Part shown: piece by piece, positions 33,888 to 36,672 of the stretch
Position numbering within the stretch: position 1 is the first letter of the stretch
How the letters are laid out: each line of letters starts with the position of its first letter
Assembly: GCA_002779995.1 (NCBI GenBank)
Contig: PEWX01000061.1
Location: forward strand, 1 to 36,672
Source of the DNA: Piscirickettsiaceae bacterium CG07_land_8_20_14_0_80_44_28
GTDB taxonomy: Bacteria > Pseudomonadota > Gammaproteobacteria > Thiomicrospirales > Thiomicrospiraceae
Length of the DNA: 36,672 nt
Reading direction: 5' to 3'
Made by a program: the position numbers and the translations under genes
The notes under the pieces: generated by a model
Told to the model about the DNA's origin: nothing
The model's input: only the letters and a program-made list of their open reading frames with translations
Databases searched by the model: none

Positions 33888-35189
33888 TTATTGGGCAGAT
33901 AAACACAGTGCTTGCGTCACCGCAAAGCAGATGCCATCTGTTAGTTGGTTGAGTTGTTGTGTCGGAATATTGTATGCGGGCATGGTGTAAATGAGTTTGC
34001 CAAAAGGGCGAATCCAGACATTTTGCGACACGGCGAGCTTTTGGATGGTTTCGCCAAGATCGGCACTTTCCAGCTCGATGACTCCGATGGCGCCCAGAAC
34101 ACGAGTATCTTTTACGCCGTCCAGGCGTTTAAGCGGTAAAAGGGTTTGTTGTAAATGTTGTTCTATACGGGCAACATTGTCTTGCCATGGCGAGTCGAGC
34201 AGTACATCAATATTAGCCGTTGCCGCTCTACAAGCAAGGGGATTGGCCATATAGGTCGGGCCATGCATGAGCAGTCCGGGGGTGCCGTGACTAATGGTCT
34301 CACTGATTTTTTCAGTGGTTAAGGTTGCGGCTAAGGTGATATGTCCTCCCGTAAGCGTTTTCCCCAGCGCCATGATGTCAGGGCAGATGTTTGCCCATTC
34401 GCAGGCGAATAGTTTTCCTGTTCTCCCGAACCCTGTTGCGATTTCATCAGCGATTAACAGCGTATCAAATTGATCACATAATGCCCTGACTTGTTTTAAG
34501 TAGTCAGGGCGATAAAACCGCATGCCGCCGGCACCTTGGACAATGGGTTCTAACGTCACAGCAGCAATTTCAGTATGATGTCGTTCAAGTAGGGTTTTTA
34601 GGGCATAAATATCTTCATTGTTGGAAGCTTTATCAAATCCCATCTGCGGTGCGGGAGCGAAAAAATGGGGGGTGAGCATGTCAGAAAATAGCGTGTGCAT
34701 ACCGTTGTCTGGATCACAAATGGCCATGGTGGCAAAGGTGTCACCGTGATAACCCTTCTTGAGAGTCAGTAAGCGATTTTTTCGAGGTTGGTTTAAACTG
34801 ATCCAATATTGCAGTGCCATTTTAATGGCGACTTCCATCGCCACTGAGCCTGAGTCAGAAAAAAATACTTTTTGCAATGAAGTTGGGGTGAGTTGAACCA
34901 GGCGCTGTGCTAAATCAATAGCGGGTTCGTGTGTTAGACCGCCAAACATGATGTGGGGCATGGTTTTGATTTGCTCAATCATGGCTTTTTGAATGTGTGG
35001 ATGGTTGTAGCCATGTAATGCTGCCCACCAAGAACTCATGCCATCTACGAGCGTTTGTCCTGTATTAAGGGTGATGATAGAACCTTGGGTTTGGGTGACC
35101 GCTAAAGGAGGCGTGTGATTGGGTATCTTAGCGTAGGGATGCCAGATATGGGTCTGGTCAAAATGAAGTTTTTCTGTCCAATTAGTCAT
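33888..35189 (-). CDS. bioA: Adenosylmethionine-8-amino-7-oxononanoate aminotransferase
   Basis: BioA uses SAM as amino donor to make 7,8-diaminopelargonic acid, the substrate of BioD. The 433-residue protein is a class III aminotransferase. HPYAKIP and VDGMSSWWAALHGYNHP at the N-terminus are typical of BioA. KGYHGDT (145-151), the PLP-binding DEIATGFGRTG (248-258) and the PLP lysine K277 (ALGKTLTGG) follow. AAGGAA lies before the ATG. A TATAAT-like -10 (35215-35220, minus strand) overlaps an inverted repeat of possible operator type. bioD is in another operon 15 kb upstream; no bioB, bioF, bioC or bioH gene is in this window. Confidence 0.95.
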   Translation of the reverse strand: MTNWTEKLHFDQTHIWHPYAKIPNHTPPLAVTQTQGSIITLNTGQTLVDGMSSWWAALHGYNHPHIQKAMIEQIKTMPHIMFGGLTHEPAIDLAQRLVQLTPTSLQKVFFSDSGSVAMEVAIKMALQYWISLNQPRKNRLLTLKKGYHGDTFATMAICDPDNGMHTLFSDMLTPHFFAPAPQMGFDKASNNEDIYALKTLLERHHTEIAAVTLEPIVQGAGGMRFYRPDYLKQVRALCDQFDTLLIADEIATGFGRTGKLFACEWANICPDIMALGKTLTGGHITLAATLTTEKISETISHGTPGLLMHGPTYMANPLACRAATANIDVLLDSPWQDNVARIEQHLQQTLLPLKRLDGVKDTRVLGAIGVIELESADLGETIQKLAVSQNVWIRPFGKLIYTMPAYNIPTQQLNQLTDGICFAVTQALCLSAQ

Positions 35190-35206
35190 AGTATTCCTTT
35201 GATTCT

Positions 35207-35225
35207 GTTTGACTATTATACAAAC
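35207..35225 (-). promoter_or_regulatory. Possible bioA -10 box within an inverted repeat
   Basis: GTTTG (35207-35211) and CAAAC (35221-35225) form an inverted repeat. The minus-strand TATAAT (35215-35220) lies between them, about 26 bases before the bioA start. It does not match the usual BirA operator sequence. No good -35 was found. Confidence 0.35.
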
Positions 35226-35234
35226 TCGAAGTTT

Positions 35235-36011
35235 TTAATTAGGGTCGCAGTGAGAAATGGCCAGGCCTGGGTGTTTTTGGCGCCAATTGAGAGTGCTCAA
35301 GGTGGTTTTAAAGGTTGTTTCTAATGTTGCAGTTAACTGCATGGGGCTTTGAGTGGTTGGGTGGGTGAAGTGCAATTCCGTCGCAGCTAAGTATAGTCGG
35401 TGATGCCCAAACCATTCATCAAAAAAGTGGTTATGATGGCGATCACCGTATTGGACATCCCCAATAATCGGATGGCTGGTATGATTTAAATGGCGGCGCA
35501 ATTGGTATTTTCTGCCGGTCTTTGGCGTCAGTTTTACAAGGCTATAGCGTTGTGTTGGATAAGACCCCATGGCGTGATTGACTTCACTGTGTGCAAGGCA
35601 TTGATACTCTGTAATAGCGGTTTGTGGCGGTTTGGTTTTTCGATCTCGTTCGGCAATGGGGTCGTTTTTATATTGCAAAGGGTGGTCGATTTTTCCGGAA
35701 TCGTCAATCCATCCTCGACAAATAGCTAAATAGTGTTTGTCGATTTGATGGGTGCTAAATTGTTTGCTGAGATGTCGAGCAGGTGTTGAACTCAATGCAA
35801 ATAATAGTATTCCGGATGTGGCTTTGTCTAGGCGGTGAACAGGATAGACTTTTTGGTTGATTGAATCCTCGGTAAGATTAACCGCGAATTGGGTTTCGTC
35901 CCGATCCAGTTTGGTGGGGTGCGTCAGTAAGCCTGCAGGCTTATGGATGGCCACAATGGCGTCATCTTGATAGAGGCAATAAAATTGATTGAGGTGACAA
36001 AGGGTTTGCAT
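35235..36011 (-). CDS. truC: RluA-family tRNA pseudouridine synthase, TruC-like
   Basis: This enzyme isomerises uridine to pseudouridine, in TruC at position 65 of tRNA. The nucleophile is D62 in PVHRLDKATSGILLFAL. LYQDDAIVAIHKPAGLLTHPTKLDRDE at the N-terminus, HQIDKHYLAICRGW, TPKTGRKYQLRRHLNHTSHPIIGD and FGHHRLYLAA follow in TruC order. The frame continues upstream to an ATG at 36098, but the family begins near LYQDD, so I chose the ATG at 36011 (258 residues). No clear ribosome site supports either. The C-terminus includes PGLAIS encoded by palindrome A copy 6. Confidence 0.85.
   Translation of the reverse strand: MQTLCHLNQFYCLYQDDAIVAIHKPAGLLTHPTKLDRDETQFAVNLTEDSINQKVYPVHRLDKATSGILLFALSSTPARHLSKQFSTHQIDKHYLAICRGWIDDSGKIDHPLQYKNDPIAERDRKTKPPQTAITEYQCLAHSEVNHAMGSYPTQRYSLVKLTPKTGRKYQLRRHLNHTSHPIIGDVQYGDRHHNHFFDEWFGHHRLYLAATELHFTHPTTQSPMQLTATLETTFKTTLSTLNWRQKHPGLAISHCDPN
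35261..35270. repeat. Palindrome A (CCAGGCCTGG), copy 6, inside truC
   Basis: This is a perfect copy near the 3' end of truC. The flanks GAGAAATGG and GTGTTTTT match copy 3 closely. The minus-strand frame is CCA GGC CTG G (PGLA), so HPGLAIS here mirrors RPGLAIS in bioD. Confidence 0.85.
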
Positions 36012-36162
36012 ACAGTGTACTAAGTTGAAGTAAAGGCTTATTTTAAAGCAAAAGAAGCAATGCTTCGAGTCTGTTATAGCAAAGGCGGATTGTTTCATTG
36101 TTTTGAATCGCTCGAAGCAGCAAAATGTATGTCATGCCAAGGCAGAAAAAACGGAATTTTGC

Positions 36163-36190
36163 TTGACACTAAAGGATTTTCAATTAAAAT
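36163..36190 (+). promoter_or_regulatory. Promoter of the tRNA-tuf operon
   Basis: TTGACA (36163-36168) is a perfect -35, followed by a 16-base spacer and TAAAAT (36185-36190). A GC-rich ACGCCC follows the -10, the kind of discriminator known for stringently controlled stable-RNA promoters. Confidence 0.8.
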
Positions 36191-36209
36191 ACGCCCATCA
36201 ATTTGATTG

Positions 36210-36294
36210 GGAGGGTTTCCCGAGCGGCCAAAGGGGGCAGACTGTAAATCTGCTGGCAACGCCTTCAGTAGTTCGAATCTACTACCCTCCACCA
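36210..36294 (+). tRNA. tRNA-Tyr (anticodon GTA)
   Basis: The 85-base gene has an acceptor stem GGAGGGT paired with ACCCTCC, discriminator A and encoded CCA. The anticodon loop ACTGTAAATCT region reads GTA. A long variable arm and a T loop GTTCGAATC fit a class II tRNA-Tyr. It is the first gene of the Tyr-Gly-Thr-tuf block. Confidence 0.95.
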
Positions 36295-36312
36295 TTCAGT
36301 TGTTTACATTAT

Positions 36313-36387
36313 GCGGGTATCGTATATTGGCTATTACCTCGGCCTTCCAAGCCGATGAGGGGGGTTCAATTCCCCCTACCCGCTCCA
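36313..36387 (+). tRNA. tRNA-Gly (anticodon TCC)
   Basis: The 75-base gene has an acceptor GCGGGTA paired with TACCCGC, discriminator T and encoded CCA. The anticodon stem is TCGGC/GCCGA around CTTCCAA, giving TCC. The T arm reads GGGGGTTCAATTCCCCC. Confidence 0.95.
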
Positions 36388-36451
36388 ATTTCAGGCTCTC
36401 TTTATTATTTTGTTTTAGAACAAATTAGTGGTGAGGGCCTTTTTAATATTT

Positions 36452-36527
36452 GCTCTCATAGCTCAGTAGGTAGAGCGCATCCATGGTAAGGATGAGGTCA
36501 TCGGTTCGATTCCGATTGAGAGCTCCA
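36452..36527 (+). tRNA. tRNA-Thr (anticodon GGT)
   Basis: The 76-base gene has an acceptor GCTCTCA paired with TGAGAGC, discriminator T and encoded CCA. The anticodon stem is CATCC/GGATG around ATGGTAA, giving GGT. The D arm AGCTCAGTAGGTAGAGC is standard. Confidence 0.95.
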
Positions 36528-36554
36528 TTTTTCATCATAGGCGGGCGTGGCTAA

Positions 36555-36672
<118 letters not shown>

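Noticed and set aside
35207-35225. A BirA operator upstream of bioA
   Set aside because: The inverted repeat there has half-sites GTTTG/CAAAC with 9 bases between, unlike the known TTGTAAACC-type BirA site, so the regulator is left unnamed.
36103-36489. Open frames across the tRNA cluster
   Set aside because: They run through three clear tRNA genes and have no coding features.

Overview
The window looks like chromosomal DNA of a moderately AT-rich gammaproteobacterium. Its tRNA-Tyr/Gly/Thr-tuf block, rpe-gph-trpEGDC order and CCA-encoding tRNA genes fit that class. The contiguous transketolase, GAPDH, PGK, pyruvate kinase and Calvin-subtype class II aldolase genes, with rpe and phosphoglycolate phosphatase nearby, suggest an autotroph of the Hydrogenovibrio/Thiomicrospira type. 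That placement is inference: no RuBisCO, phosphoribulokinase or rRNA gene is present to prove it.

Layout. 1-2701: a truncated PAS signalling protein (-), a lipoprotein with an internal duplication (+), a Mn-type superoxide dismutase and a YcgL protein (-). 2831-6211: NDUFA9-like NAD-binding protein, cca and fieF (+). 6368-10785: an RND efflux adaptor/pump pair (+). 11122-18352: tkt, gap, pgk, pyk and fba (+), the carbon-metabolism core. 18463-20039: a purC-bioD operon (-). 20281-25991: rpe, gph, an unlisted 45-codon ORF, trpE, trpG, trpD and trpC (+). 26089-27489: a PA2779/PA2778-type pair. 27807-30407: speD-speE-speC polyamine genes. 30421-31825: an OsmC-like protein and zntB. 31820-35189: a zinc peptidase (-), a DUF4395-like membrane protein (+) and bioA (-). 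35235-36011: truC (-). 36163-36672: a promoter, tRNA-Tyr(GTA), tRNA-Gly(TCC), tRNA-Thr(GGT) and the start of tuf.

How the genes connect. The tkt-fba block plus rpe supplies most reactions that regenerate ribulose-5-phosphate from 3-phosphoglycerate, and pyk drains carbon to pyruvate. Gph would remove the 2-phosphoglycolate made by RuBisCO oxygenation. The trp genes make indole-3-glycerol phosphate from chorismate. SpeC, SpeD and SpeE together form a complete putrescine-to-spermidine route. BioA and BioD catalyse consecutive biotin steps but lie about 15 kb apart.

The most unusual signals are non-coding. The perfect 10-bp palindrome CCAGGCCTGG occurs six times (about 0.02-0.04 expected by chance), in gaps between co-directional genes and inside genes, with a conserved AT-rich flank. 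A second, unrelated repeat of about 36 bp, with core GTGCAAAGGTCT, occurs three times. No CRISPR array, insertion sequence, prophage or defence system was seen.
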